Source of the DNA: CAYNJG01 sp965216885 | Lineage (GTDB): Bacteria > Planctomycetota > Planctomycetia > Pirellulales > Pirellulaceae | NCBI GenBank assembly: GCA_965216885.1 | Contig: OZ244209.1 | Span: 5,518,001-5,582,000, forward strand | DNA length: 64,000 nt | Reading direction: 5' to 3' | Shown: positions 1-8,562 of the stretch, in pieces | Layout of the letters: every line of letters begins with the position of its first letter | Numbering within the stretch: position 1 is the stretch's first letter | Position numbers and translations under genes: made by a program | The notes under the pieces: generated by a model | The model's input: only the letters and a program-made list of their open reading frames with translations | Database searches by the model: none | What the model was told of the DNA's origin: nothing

Positions 1-475
1 CTTCCTGCACGACGAGTACCGTCGTCCCCGGTGCCCCGGCGATTGCGATCGCGGCCAGAATCAGGCACACGCGAATGTTGATCTGGTCCGGCGCGATCTG
101 ACCACCAATGTAGTACATCGCCATCACAACGATGGACGGCGTCACGATCGCCTCGCCCAATAGCAGCAACCCAAGCCGTTTCCCGGCGTTGCGCAAACTG
201 GCAAAGTGCAGTGCGGCCCCGACCGTGAAGGCTATATAACCCAACACAAAGTTCATGTAGGGCCCAAAGTTCTTGGCCGTATCGGCGGTGAGTCCCGTGC
301 CTCCCGAGTGATAGTCGGATGTCGCGCGGATCAGGATTCCCGTGAATATCCACCCGGTTACTTTCGGGAGCTTGATGCGCCCAACCAGTTCGCCGCCGAT
401 GATACCGGCAACGAGCACAAGCGCGAGATGATAGAGGGAATCGTTGGGTGTGAATGCAAAGATAATTGGGCTCAT
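1..475 (-). CDS. Cation/proton antiporter, N-terminal part (cut by window edge)
   Basis: The minus strand reads openly from an ATG at 475 to the window edge, giving about 158 residues of an integral membrane protein. Hydrophobic segments lie near residues 9-27, 68-90, 100-118 and 128-150. One contains a G-E-x-x-x-P pattern (LLGEAIVTP), and the last ends in A-G-A-P-G-T-T, which fits a CPA2/Kef-type sodium or potassium/proton exchanger. The start is taken at the first ATG, before residues beginning M-S-P-I-I-F. The C-terminal half, including any regulatory domain, is outside the window. The family assignment comes from the overall hydrophobic pattern and these motifs only; another polytopic transporter is possible. 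It is the last gene downstream of the VOC gene on the same strand, 68 bp away. Confidence 0.7.
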   Translation of the reverse strand, partial: MSPIIFAFTPNDSLYHLALVLVAGIIGGELVGRIKLPKVTGWIFTGILIRATSDYHSGGTGLTADTAKNFGPYMNFVLGYIAFTVGAALHFASLRNAGKRLGLLLLGEAIVTPSIVVMAMYYIGGQIAPDQINIRVCLILAAIAIAGAPGTTVLVVQE

Positions 476-543
476 ACCAAGGGATTATAGAGAAAAATTT
501 CGATCACCAAATGTCAGTCTGCGATCCCGCCGCCAAAGCAAAC

Positions 544-981
544 CTACTTCGCGAACAGCTGCGCCGGATCCTTGAATGCCTTGAATTCCAGAGCGTTCCC
601 CGATGGATCGCAGAAAAACATCGTCGCCTGCTCGCCGACTTCACCCTGAAAACGAATGTACGGTTCTATAACAAATTGTATCCCGGCAGCTAGCAGCCGT
701 GTCGACAGCGCATGCCAGGCATCCCAGTCCAGCACGACGCCAAAGTGAGGTACAGGAACATCATGGCCGTCGACCGGGTTGTGATGCGTCGATTCGCTCG
801 AGCCCTCCGCCGGTTTGTAGTGGGCGACAATCTGATGACCGTAGAGGTCCAGGTCGACCCAGTTCTCGGAGCTTCGGCCTTCGGCACAACCAAGTACATC
901 GACATAGAAACGTCGAGCTTCCTCAACATCACGCACGGGAAAAGCGAGATGGAACGGCGGCGTGGTGGGATGAACGGTCAT
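544..981 (-). CDS. VOC (glyoxalase/bleomycin-resistance) family protein
   Basis: A 145-residue single-module vicinal oxygen chelate protein. The order is typical: F-H-L-A-F-P-V near the N terminus (first metal His), a central H-F-G-V-V-L (second His), and N-A-L-E-F-K-A-F at the C terminus (metal Glu). D-P-S-G-N precedes that Glu, as in glyoxalase/dioxygenase-like members. Such proteins bind a divalent metal in the cytosol; substrate cannot be told from sequence. I start at the internal ATG (981) because homology-like sequence begins there and a G-rich site precedes it. An upstream ATG at 1029 would add 16 residues that look unlike the family. Divergent from the lipoprotein redoxin gene. Confidence 0.85.
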   Translation of the reverse strand: MTVHPTTPPFHLAFPVRDVEEARRFYVDVLGCAEGRSSENWVDLDLYGHQIVAHYKPAEGSSESTHHNPVDGHDVPVPHFGVVLDWDAWHALSTRLLAAGIQFVIEPYIRFQGEVGEQATMFFCDPSGNALEFKAFKDPAQLFAK

Positions 982-1104
982 CGGCGGAGCCCCAGATTGC
1001 GTGCAAAGTGCCAATCGGATGATTCGCATGTTAGAGTAACCTGTAGCGAACGCAACGTGTCAGCACGGTTGCGGCCCGGATCCGATCATTGCGGAGAAAG
1101 TCCC

Positions 1105-1899
1105 ATGCGTCACAAGTCACAGGCCGAGTGGCGTTTTGCCAAACGGATGTCCACGCTTCTTGTCATCGGTATCATCTTGTCGTTCGTTGGGGGGTGCGGG
1201 ACAAAGCCAGCCGTCCCCGGCAAAGCAAAGCCAACCGGATCGGACGCGGCGACGGCGAATTCGGAGTCAGGCACAGACAATATCGACTCCAATGTTGACT
1301 CTAACGTCGGCTCCACGATCGACCCCGCCATCGAAGTCACCACCAACGTCGTGGCGGACGCCACCGTGACTGCCGCGACGGACCAGGCGGATTGGAAATT
1401 CAGTGACATCCACGGAGTCGCTCACGAACCCTTCGCCGACGAAAACACGAAGGCCATCGTCGTCGTATTCATCACGACCGATTGTCCGATCGCGAACTAC
1501 TACCAACCAACGCTGTCCCGGATGACGGACGACTACGCGAATCAGGGAGTGCAATTTTACCTCTGCCATTCCGACAGGGACACGAAGCTGGAGGAAGCCC
1601 TCGAACATACCGCGGACTTCAAACCGCGTGCCCACGTGCTGCTCGACAACGAACAAGCCATCGCTCGACGACTGGAAGCCAAAGTGACTCCCGAAGCGTT
1701 CCTCGTCACGCGCGAAGGTACCGTTGCCTACCGTGGGCGGATCAATGATCTCTACGCAGACTACGGAAAGCGACGCAACACACCGCGAACGAACGACCTC
1801 CGGGACGCGGTTGACCGGTTGCTGGCCGGAAAACCCATCGAGACGGCCGTGACTCGGGCGATCGGATGCTACATTCCGTATCCCAAAGTAGACAAATAA
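1105..1899 (+). CDS. Lipoprotein with redoxin (AhpC/TSA-like) domain
   Basis: A 264-residue thioredoxin-fold protein with a lipoprotein signal: a basic N terminus, a hydrophobic stretch and the lipobox V-G-G-C with Cys at residue 31. A Ser/Thr/Asp/Ala-rich linker (about residues 35-95) then leads to the redoxin domain. The active-site strand reads T-T-D-C-P-I-A-N-Y-Y, giving one redox Cys in the usual position. V-T-P-E-A-F-L-V supplies the cis-proline loop, and G-R-I-N-D follows, as in planctomycete redoxins. It probably acts at the membrane or in the periplasm on thiols or peroxides. The start at 1105 has GGAGAAAG just upstream. Here the redox residue is a normal Cys codon, unlike the two UGA-containing genes in this window. 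Confidence 0.85.
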   Translation: MRHKSQAEWRFAKRMSTLLVIGIILSFVGGCGTKPAVPGKAKPTGSDAATANSESGTDNIDSNVDSNVGSTIDPAIEVTTNVVADATVTAATDQADWKFSDIHGVAHEPFADENTKAIVVVFITTDCPIANYYQPTLSRMTDDYANQGVQFYLCHSDRDTKLEEALEHTADFKPRAHVLLDNEQAIARRLEAKVTPEAFLVTREGTVAYRGRINDLYADYGKRRNTPRTNDLRDAVDRLLAGKPIETAVTRAIGCYIPYPKVDK

Positions 1900-1945
1900 C
1901 TCGTCACGCACAGCAACAAGACTCCCTTCCTCTGGACGCCCACGC

Positions 1946-2836
1946 ATGGCCAACATCAATCGCCGCAACATGCTCCTCGCTTCCGCCGCCGGCATGCTCT
2001 ACCCCGGAACCGCGCGAGCCCAGTCAAAACCCGCCGGCGGATCTATCTGTGTGTTCACCAAGCCGTTCAACTCGCTGTCCTTTGACGAGCTGGCCGAACG
2101 CATCGCACAACTAGGTTTCGACGGTATCGAGGCACCAATTCGCAAAGGCGGCCACATCGAACCGGTTGAAGTCGAAGAGAAACTGCCGCTCCTCGTTGAG
2201 GCACTCAAGAAACGCGAACTCGAAATCACCGTCCTGACTTCGGACGTCAACGACCCGAATGATCCGCTCTCCGTAAAGACATTGCGAACTGCCGCGGCCC
2301 TCGGCATCAAACGGTATCGATTGAAGTATCTGAAGTATGATCTGAATCGCCCGATCATGAAGCAGATCAACGAATGGCGACCGCAACTGAAAGACCTCGC
2401 AGCACTGAACGGCGAGCTGGGCATACGCGGCCTCTATCAGAACCACGCCGGTAACGGCTATCTGGGCGCGTCGCTCTGGGATCTGCGAAATGTGCTACGC
2501 AAGATCCCCAAGTCACAACTTGCCGTCGCCTACGACATTCGACATGCGACCGTCGAGGGCGGTCAGAGCTGGCCGACGACCTTTCACATGATCTGGCCTC
2601 ACATCGACACGGTCTATGTGAAAGATTTTCAGTGGAATGGACGCAAACCCAAAAACGTTCCGCTCGGCGAAGGTGCCGTCGACAGCAAGTTCTTTGAAAT
2701 GCTGGCGGAAAAGAAATTCCGTGGACCAATCTCACTGCACGAAGAGTACCTGGACCATCGCGATCCGGAACTGGTACCGCAACATCTGCAATCCATGAAG
2801 CAGGATCTTGCGAAGCTGAAAGCGTGGTTGAGCTAG
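1946..2836 (+). CDS. Sugar phosphate isomerase/epimerase-like TIM-barrel protein, Tat-exported
   Basis: A 296-residue protein with an N-terminal twin-arginine-like leader (N-R-R-N-M-L-L-A-S) followed by a xylose-isomerase-like AP-endonuclease-2 barrel. Family features include F-D-G-I-E-A near residue 60, Y-Q-N-H-A-G-N-G-Y in the middle, Y-V-K-D-F-Q-W near residue 225, and a late S-L-H-E-E-Y. The His, Asp and Glu at these strand ends are the usual metal ligands. Planctomycetes carry many exported members of this family, generally of unknown substrate, often assumed to act on sugars or inositols. The gene sits just after the redoxin lipoprotein. Its stop codon lies inside a five-copy 15-bp tandem repeat. 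Confidence 0.85.
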   Translation: MANINRRNMLLASAAGMLYPGTARAQSKPAGGSICVFTKPFNSLSFDELAERIAQLGFDGIEAPIRKGGHIEPVEVEEKLPLLVEALKKRELEITVLTSDVNDPNDPLSVKTLRTAAALGIKRYRLKYLKYDLNRPIMKQINEWRPQLKDLAALNGELGIRGLYQNHAGNGYLGASLWDLRNVLRKIPKSQLAVAYDIRHATVEGGQSWPTTFHMIWPHIDTVYVKDFQWNGRKPKNVPLGEGAVDSKFFEMLAEKKFRGPISLHEEYLDHRDPELVPQHLQSMKQDLAKLKAWLS

Positions 2837-2900
2837 GCTGGGTTGAGCCAGGCTGGATTGAGCAAGGCCAGATTGAGCCAGGCTGGATTGAGCAAGCCTC
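2826..2900 (+). repeat. 15-bp tandem repeat, five units, spanning a stop codon
   Basis: Five head-to-tail 15-bp units start at 2826, 2841, 2856, 2871 and 2886. Consensus is GATTGAGCCAGGCTG, with two to four changes per unit. The first unit contains the last codons and the TAG stop of the TIM-barrel gene; the array ends 16 bp before the stop of the convergent methyltransferase gene. The unit length is a multiple of three, but the array is outside the reading frame because of the stop. Confidence 0.9.
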
Positions 2901-2915
2901 AGCGGACGACTCTTG

Positions 2916-3902
2916 CTAGGCAGCTCGTCGTGTCGCCTCGGACTGTTCCGCCACCTGCATGCGTCGAGCCTGCTTCCACGCCTTTTCCTTCCGAATTCGC
3001 TCGCCAATGTCATAGTCAATCTTTGACATCGTCAGCGTCACGCTGGAAACGTATTTCAGGATTCCCGACACCATCGACTCGGCCAGCAGATAGTTCCATT
3101 GCTGGTAGTTGTAAGATGCCGGCATATTCAGAACCTGCCGCAGCTTGGCGAGGTACAGATCCTTCGTGTAGCACGACGACAGAGTGAGCCCCAGTCGATT
3201 GCAGTTACGATGGAACTCGCGGAACGATCGGTAACAGGTGAAGCCCTGTAGGTACTCGGCAGAATCCCGCGCGTGGGTATCCATGTCGTCGTAGCCCAAC
3301 ATCGTCCTGTCGCGGAAGTAACGACTGAGCCCCAGGCGATTCATCAATCCGGCAAAGGCCACGCGGCTCTCGTGATCGAGAACGTGGTGGACAAACGGCA
3401 TGTGCGTGTGCGTTTCCATGATGCAGTTTCCCAACGGAAACAGATGCACCGACTGCCCATTTGGCTTCAGCACGCGATGCACGTTTCGCAGGAAATGGTC
3501 GAGGTCGTCGACGTGTTCAAGCACCTGATTGGAAACGGCGAAGTCGAAAGTACCCTCGGCGAAACGCCAGTCTTCGGATGCTCGATTCAGATGGACACGG
3601 TCGGACCAGTCGACTTGCGGATGTTGCGCCTCCAGCAACGCAACGGTCGCCGGCCGCTGGTCGGGGCTCGCATACCCAAAGTCATCGATGTCGAATCCGT
3701 AGATCTCAATTTTGGTGTCAGGATACCGGGCTTCCAGCATGGTCTGCAGATAGCCGATCAGCGCGCCGTCACCGCAACCAATGTCCAGAATCTTCAGGCG
3801 TTCGGGAACCGACGCTCCCGTCGCGAAACTCGTTCGCTGCAGGATGGTATTCAGCACACCAAAGATGTGTTGATGCGTCAGTGATGCTGGTGAAACCGTC
3901 AT
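2916..3902 (-). CDS. Class I SAM-dependent methyltransferase
   Basis: A 328-residue methyltransferase. Motif I is L-D-I-G-C-G-D-G, followed by an acidic ribose-binding position (Y-G-F-D-I-D-D) and the motif F-D-F-A-V-S-N-Q-V-L-E-H-V with D-D-L-D-H-F-L-R-N. This is the Methyltransf_11/23 arrangement. The acceptor cannot be named. The C-terminal 130 residues hold no further recognisable domain and end in a basic region. I use the ATG at 3902; a TTG at 3935 is in frame but lacks a Shine-Dalgarno. The gene is convergent with the TIM-barrel gene across the tandem repeat. Confidence 0.85.
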   Translation of the reverse strand: MTVSPASLTHQHIFGVLNTILQRTSFATGASVPERLKILDIGCGDGALIGYLQTMLEARYPDTKIEIYGFDIDDFGYASPDQRPATVALLEAQHPQVDWSDRVHLNRASEDWRFAEGTFDFAVSNQVLEHVDDLDHFLRNVHRVLKPNGQSVHLFPLGNCIMETHTHMPFVHHVLDHESRVAFAGLMNRLGLSRYFRDRTMLGYDDMDTHARDSAEYLQGFTCYRSFREFHRNCNRLGLTLSSCYTKDLYLAKLRQVLNMPASYNYQQWNYLLAESMVSGILKYVSSVTLTMSKIDYDIGERIRKEKAWKQARRMQVAEQSEATRRAA

Positions 3903-4027
3903 CGGCCGTCCCCAATTCCTTTCGGGTGTCGTCAATTGGTCGCGTTGTCGACTGAGTCAACGCGACCGCCAAAACGAATTACTTCTTTGTGGCAATTTCC
4001 GGAGGCTTCGCTGGCGCACGCCAACAA

Positions 4028-4059
4028 GCAAAGGGCATCCGAAATCCGAATGCCCTTGC
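4028..4059 (-). terminator. Hairpin downstream of the DUF3500 gene
   Basis: An 8-bp perfect stem (AAGGGCAT at 4031-4038 with ATGCCCTT at 4050-4057) is flanked by two more GC pairs across a bulged A, with an 11-nt loop. It lies about 50 bp past the stop of the DUF3500 gene on the minus strand. There is no long U-tract, so it is a plausible but not textbook intrinsic terminator. Confidence 0.5.
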
Positions 4060-4107
4060 TCCTGTTTCAATACCATGGCGAGTCGAATCGCCACTGAAGT
4101 CATCCGA

Positions 4108-5109
4108 TCATGCGTTGAGCTTGATCGATGCATCGTCGGCCAGATTGACCCACACATGTACGTGCGGCGCACCTCGGTAGTGCCAGACAAACGACGGCCC
4201 TTCGAGACGCCAGTTGTCCCACACGCCATCGTTGCCGGTGTCGTGGTCTGTGTAGAAGGCAAGCCGACAGGCGTCAAGTCCACCCTGCGTCTTGAGGCAT
4301 GCCTTGGCCTCAACCTGATCCGAGTGGCGATACATTACCAGCAGTGACTGCAGGGTCTTTTGCACGTACTCTTTCTGGTCTCCAGACAGGTCTGCGATCG
4401 AGATGCCGGGGATATCCTTCTTGCCACGGAAAGCCACACTCTGCTCGCGTGGTGTTTTCGCGACCTGTGCCTGCTTGCGTTGCTTGCCGTCCAACACTTC
4501 GTAAACCTTGTTCGCCGCGATGGCCTGCTCCCAGAAGACGTTGCCAGCGTGCTCCTGCGTCTCGTCCTCTTCCGGTGCGTGACCGTAGAAGATGGGTCCG
4601 CCGAAGGCGACATGATCGGCCGAGTCGCCATCGCAACGCAGCGTCATGTGTCGGCCGGTCAACACCAGCTCGAACTTGCCTTGTCCCGGCTTGCCAAAGA
4701 TCGCGATGCTCTGGTCACCCCATCCGCCGCAGTCGTCCTCCAGTTGTTGGTCGTACTTCTTGTGCCAGTCCGGCGAAATCAACCCAAGGAAGATCGCCCG
4801 CAGCATTTCCTGCTGATCGGCGGTGTAGAAATCGTCCGTGACGTTGTGTCCGGTAATGTGCCAGTTGTTCGCAACTCGCGTACGAAGCAGACCGCGTTTC
4901 TTGTCAACATGATCCCAGTCGAAGCAGACGTCCTGCTTTTGTTTTTCGTTGAGCGACTGGAAGAGCGTCTTCACCAGCGATTCGGGCTGGGGCTTTTTCG
5001 ACTCCAGCGCCGCGGCGACTCCCGGTACGACGCCCGTCGCCGCAAGGGCAGCTCCCGCACCAACAGACTGAAGAAACTTTCGACGTGAAGCATCATTTGG
5101 ATTGGACAT
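4108..5109 (-). CDS. DUF3500 family protein, Tat-exported
   Basis: A 333-residue protein with a twin-arginine leader (S-R-R-K-F-L-Q-S-V-G-A-G) and the body of a DUF3500 protein. Typical elements are an early R-x-x-W-x-I-T-G-H-N block, a G-R-H-M-T-L-R-C-D-G segment, the F-G-G-P-I-F-Y-G-H stretch, and a C-terminal H-Y-R-G-A-P-H-V-H-V-W-V-N motif. The repeated His residues suggest metal binding. The function of the family is not established. I start at the ATG at 5109, directly before the Tat leader; the longer open frame to 5268 adds a non-signal-like extension. The gene follows mutM on the same strand, 200 bp apart. Confidence 0.85.
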   Translation of the reverse strand: MSNPNDASRRKFLQSVGAGAALAATGVVPGVAAALESKKPQPESLVKTLFQSLNEKQKQDVCFDWDHVDKKRGLLRTRVANNWHITGHNVTDDFYTADQQEMLRAIFLGLISPDWHKKYDQQLEDDCGGWGDQSIAIFGKPGQGKFELVLTGRHMTLRCDGDSADHVAFGGPIFYGHAPEEDETQEHAGNVFWEQAIAANKVYEVLDGKQRKQAQVAKTPREQSVAFRGKKDIPGISIADLSGDQKEYVQKTLQSLLVMYRHSDQVEAKACLKTQGGLDACRLAFYTDHDTGNDGVWDNWRLEGPSFVWHYRGAPHVHVWVNLADDASIKLNA

Positions 5110-5310
5110 TACAGGCTCCGTGCTGAAAAAAGGAAGGACCGCCAGCTGCATTTGAGCACACAGCTCAACCGGAATCAAACTCGGCTTACTTGCTACGTAA
5201 CCGAGCCGAAATTCGGTTCGGTTGCTCACAATTGTGGCGAATGGCACCGGACTCGCGGAAGTCCACACAACCAGTGTGCTTTCCCCGTTCCGGTTGCGGG
5301 TGCAAAGCGA

Positions 5311-6147
5311 TCACTTTTTCTGACAGGCCTTGCAAAAAAAAGTGGAACGTTGCGCCTGAACGATTCGCAGAATGACGGTCGTTCGACAACGCGGGCACTT
5401 TTCGTCTTTGCGCCCGTAGACGCGATGGCAGTTCTGATAACCGCCTTCGACGTTCAGCGCATTGCGATAGGTGCCATCGGACAATGTCGAGCCCTCGTGG
5501 CGAATCGCCTCCTCCAGGATTTCGTGCATGGCGACTTCGATCGCGGACCACTGCTTCTTTGTGATGCGGTCGCAACGTTTCGCCGGATGAATTCGGGCAA
5601 CGTGCAGCAACTCGGACGCGTACAGATTCCCAACGCCCGCAATCGCCTTCTGGTCCAGCAACGCAACCTTGATCGCCCGTCGGCTCTTGCCCAGACGTTC
5701 ACGCATCTGTTCCGCCGTGATGACCAGCGCGTCCGGTCCCAGCTTTGCCGGTCCCAACAATTCAGCGCGATCGGCCGGCGACATCAGACGTACCGTTCCC
5801 AGTCCTCGACGGTCCCAGAACCACAGCGTCTCGACCGGACCATCTTCCAAATGAAATCCAACCCGCAGATGCTCCTCATCCGGAGGATCCGCCAGCAGCA
5901 CCAGGCCCGTCATGCGAGGTTCCATCACGACCGCGTAGTCATTGGCAAGATGCAGGAGCACGCGTTTGCCGATTCGACCGATGTCCACAATCTGCTGATC
6001 AACAGCTCTTCGCCGGAATGTCGCGAACTTCGGAGTGACCAGAATCCTCTTGAATCGTGACTTCACGAACTCCACATCAGAAATGGTGCTGCCAACAACC
6101 GGTAGCACGCCGCGACGCATCGTTTCGACTTCAGGCAACTCGGGCAT
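5311..6147 (-). CDS. mutM: Formamidopyrimidine-DNA glycosylase
   Basis: A 278-residue Fpg/MutM glycosylase that removes 8-oxoguanine and formamidopyrimidines from DNA. The diagnostic N terminus M-P-E-L-P-E-V-E-T supplies the catalytic Pro2 and Glu3. The beta-hairpin G-K-R-V-L-L-H-L holds the conserved Lys, and K-A-I-A-G-V-G-N-x-Y-A-S-E matches the helix-two-turn-helix. The C-terminal zinc finger is intact (four Cys: C-P-R-C and, after T-F-F, C-K-A-C). Length and order are normal for the family. The gene is divergent from trpB across a 14-bp degenerate tandem repeat. Confidence 0.97.
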   Translation of the reverse strand: MPELPEVETMRRGVLPVVGSTISDVEFVKSRFKRILVTPKFATFRRRAVDQQIVDIGRIGKRVLLHLANDYAVVMEPRMTGLVLLADPPDEEHLRVGFHLEDGPVETLWFWDRRGLGTVRLMSPADRAELLGPAKLGPDALVITAEQMRERLGKSRRAIKVALLDQKAIAGVGNLYASELLHVARIHPAKRCDRITKKQWSAIEVAMHEILEEAIRHEGSTLSDGTYRNALNVEGGYQNCHRVYGRKDEKCPRCRTTVILRIVQAQRSTFFCKACQKK

Positions 6148-6198
6148 ATTGGTTCGGCGACTTTAACGCGATTGGACTTGAGGTATTCGGCAGGTTGA

Positions 6199-6254
6199 GG
6201 ATGGCTGGTATTGGCTAGCAGGTTTTGGCCGGCTGACTTTGACTAGCTGGTCTT
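6199..6254 (+). repeat. Degenerate 14-bp tandem repeat, four units
   Basis: Four adjacent 14-mers start at 6199, 6213, 6227 and 6241. Each has the pattern G-G-N-T/C-N-G-C-T/A-G-G-N-N-T-T. A possible fifth, weaker unit lies at 6185. The array fills the mutM-trpB divergent intergenic region, upstream of trpB. Confidence 0.6.
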
Positions 6255-6379
6255 ATCGGACCGGTCTGCTGTTCAATCGCTTTTTCAGAATGTTGTCAGC
6301 CGCTGTTGGGTTCTGGAAGAAAAATCGGTTAACTCAGTTCGCTTCCGCACCACCCGGTTCCCATGGTACGATGTCCCGC

Positions 6380-7606
6380 ATGAGTACGCAGCCAGACAAC
6401 TCGACAATGTCCGCCACCAGTCTCGTCCCGGATCCAAACGGGAGGTTTGGCGATTTTGGGGGCCGATTCGTCCCTGAAACACTCACGCCGGCGTTGCACG
6501 AGTTAACAGAACAATACGAAATAGCGAAGAACGACCCCGAGTTTCAAAAGCGGTTTCACGACCTGCTCAACACGTACGTCGGGCGTGCTTCACCGCTCTA
6601 CTTTGCCGAACGGCTTACCGAACACTGCGGTGGGGCGGAGATCTGGCTGAAGCGTGAGGATCTCAATCACACGGGTGCCCATAAGATCAACAACACAATC
6701 GGTCAGGGCCTGCTGACCATGCGGATGGGCAAGAAACGTGTCATCGCCGAAACCGGTGCCGGTCAGCACGGCGTGGCGACGGCAACGGCCTGTGCACGGT
6801 TCGGGCTGGACTGTGTCGTCTACATGGGCGAAGAAGACATTCGTCGCCAGGCGCCGAACGTCTTCAGCATGAAGCTGCTCGGTGCCGAAGTTCGACCTGT
6901 CTCCACTGGCTCTCGCACACTCCGCGACGCCGTGAACGATGCCATGCGTGACTGGATGAGTTCGGTAGAATCGACTCACTACATTATCGGTTCCGCAATT
7001 GGACCTCATCCCTTCCCCATGATGGTTCGCGACTTCCAGTCAGTCATCGGAAACGAGACGATCGAACAGAGCCGCGCGGCATTCGGCCGATTGCCAGATG
7101 TCGTCGTCGCCTGCGTCGGTGGCGGCAGCAATGCGGCGGGCATGTTCTACCCCTTCGTCGATCACAAGGAAGTGGAAATCGTCGGCGTGGAAGCCGGTGG
7201 CCGCAGCCACTCGGCGGGCGACCACGCAGCACCGCTCAGTCATGGCGAACCCGGCGTCCTCCACGGCAGTTACAGCTTTGTCATGCAAGACGAAGATGGC
7301 CAAACATCGGACGTCCATTCAATTTCGGCCGGCCTGGACTATCCCGGCGTCGGCCCCGAACATAGCTACTGGAAAGCCAGTGGCCGAGTGAACTACATCA
7401 GCTGTGGCGACGACGAAGCCATGACGGCGTTCGATACCGTCTCTTCCAAAGAAGGCATCCTACCGGCGCTCGAATCGTCACACGCAGTGGCGAAGGCGAT
7501 GGAGATTGCCTCGAAGCGATCGCCGGAAGAAAAGGTCGTGATCTGCCTGTCCGGACGTGGTGACAAGGATGCGAGTGAAATTCGTCGTTTGAAAGGCGAA
7601 GTCTGA
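6380..7606 (+). CDS. trpB: Tryptophan synthase beta chain
   Basis: A 408-residue PLP enzyme that joins indole to L-serine to give L-tryptophan. It is recognised by G-R-F-G-D-F-G-G-R-F-V-P-E at the N terminus, N-H-T-G-A-H-K-I-N-N with the Schiff-base Lys at residue 102, the E-T-G-A-G-Q-H-G loop, and the phosphate-binding G-G-G-S-N-A. The start is put at the second ATG of the M-S-R-M-S-T-Q run; 6371 is three codons upstream, and a longer open frame to 6239 looks non-coding. TrpA follows after 3 bp, so the two alpha2-beta2 subunits are co-translated. Confidence 0.97.
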   Translation: MSTQPDNSTMSATSLVPDPNGRFGDFGGRFVPETLTPALHELTEQYEIAKNDPEFQKRFHDLLNTYVGRASPLYFAERLTEHCGGAEIWLKREDLNHTGAHKINNTIGQGLLTMRMGKKRVIAETGAGQHGVATATACARFGLDCVVYMGEEDIRRQAPNVFSMKLLGAEVRPVSTGSRTLRDAVNDAMRDWMSSVESTHYIIGSAIGPHPFPMMVRDFQSVIGNETIEQSRAAFGRLPDVVVACVGGGSNAAGMFYPFVDHKEVEIVGVEAGGRSHSAGDHAAPLSHGEPGVLHGSYSFVMQDEDGQTSDVHSISAGLDYPGVGPEHSYWKASGRVNYISCGDDEAMTAFDTVSSKEGILPALESSHAVAKAMEIASKRSPEEKVVICLSGRGDKDASEIRRLKGEV

Positions 7607-7609
7607 TTT

Positions 7610-8407
7610 ATGTCTGCGATTGACGATCTGTTCAGCAAGTTGCGTGGCGAAAACCGAAAAGCCTTCATGCCCTTTGTGACGGCAGGCGATCCGGACCTTG
7701 AATTCACCAAAGCCGTGATTCAGGAACTGGACGCTCGCGGCTGCAGCATGTGCGAAGTGGGCATTCCCTACAGCGACCCGATCGCGGACGGCCCCGTGAT
7801 CCAGGCCAGCTACACGCGAGCTCTGGACAAGAAGATCAAGCTCACGCAGATCTTTGAAATGCTGAAAGACGTGTCGTCCACGATCTCGATGCCGCTGGTC
7901 ACGATGGTCAGCTATGCGATCATCTATCGACATGGGCTGGAAGCCTACGTGAAAGCAGCCAGGGCGGCGGGCGTTTCCGGAGCCATCGTGCCCGACCTGC
8001 TCACCGAAGAAGCCGGCGAACTGTCAGAGATCTGCAAGCGTGAAGACTTCTCGCTAATCCAGCTGGTCACACCGATGACTCCGAAAGACCGCGCGTTGAA
8101 GATCGCGGAGACATCGACCGGTTTTCTGTATTACGTTTCGGTCGTGGGCATCACGGGCGAACGAACACAACTTCCACCCGACCTGGTAGAAAACGTCAGT
8201 TGGTTGCGATCGCAAACCGACCTGCCGATCTGCATTGGCTTTGGCATCAACAAGCCCGAACACGTCAAATTGTTGGGCCCCGTCAGCGACGGACTGATTG
8301 TGGGTTCCGCAATTGTAAAACGCATCTCGGCCGCGGCCGACGAGGGCGTTGCCTCCACCGTCAAGTCGGTTGGTGACTACGCGGACGAGCTGCTCGCCGC
8401 GATCTGA
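7610..8407 (+). CDS. trpA: Tryptophan synthase alpha chain
   Basis: A 265-residue TIM barrel that cleaves indole-3-glycerol phosphate to indole and glyceraldehyde 3-phosphate, passing indole to TrpB. Catalytic Glu and Asp sit in C-E-V-G-I-P-Y-S-D-P-I-A-D-G-P. Other blocks are P-F-V-T-A-G-D-P near the start, Y-Y-V-S-V-V-G-I-T-G-E-R and the phosphate-binding G-F-G-I-N and G-L-I-V-G-S-A. Length is normal. It starts 3 bp after the trpB stop, in a two-gene operon; no other trp gene is in the window. Confidence 0.97.
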   Translation: MSAIDDLFSKLRGENRKAFMPFVTAGDPDLEFTKAVIQELDARGCSMCEVGIPYSDPIADGPVIQASYTRALDKKIKLTQIFEMLKDVSSTISMPLVTMVSYAIIYRHGLEAYVKAARAAGVSGAIVPDLLTEEAGELSEICKREDFSLIQLVTPMTPKDRALKIAETSTGFLYYVSVVGITGERTQLPPDLVENVSWLRSQTDLPICIGFGINKPEHVKLLGPVSDGLIVGSAIVKRISAAADEGVASTVKSVGDYADELLAAI

Positions 8408-8562
8408 CGCCCTACCGAACGCGTTAGCATTCATTTCAGGTTTCTGCATTTCGCAGGTCGATCGCCGGTACGAGTTCAACGAGTTTTGCAGCCTTGGGTG
8501 GTTCGAACCTCATCGCTTCGTCTAAAATACGAGCGATACGATCCCGCCCCGAGAACAGAAGC

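Noticed and set aside
1267..1995. 242-codon minus-strand frame over the redoxin gene
   Set aside because: Overlaps a lipoprotein redoxin with clear signal and active site; composition is that of a shadow frame.
5152..6060. 302-codon plus-strand frame opposite mutM
   Set aside because: Lies wholly over mutM, which is certain; the sequence shows no domain.
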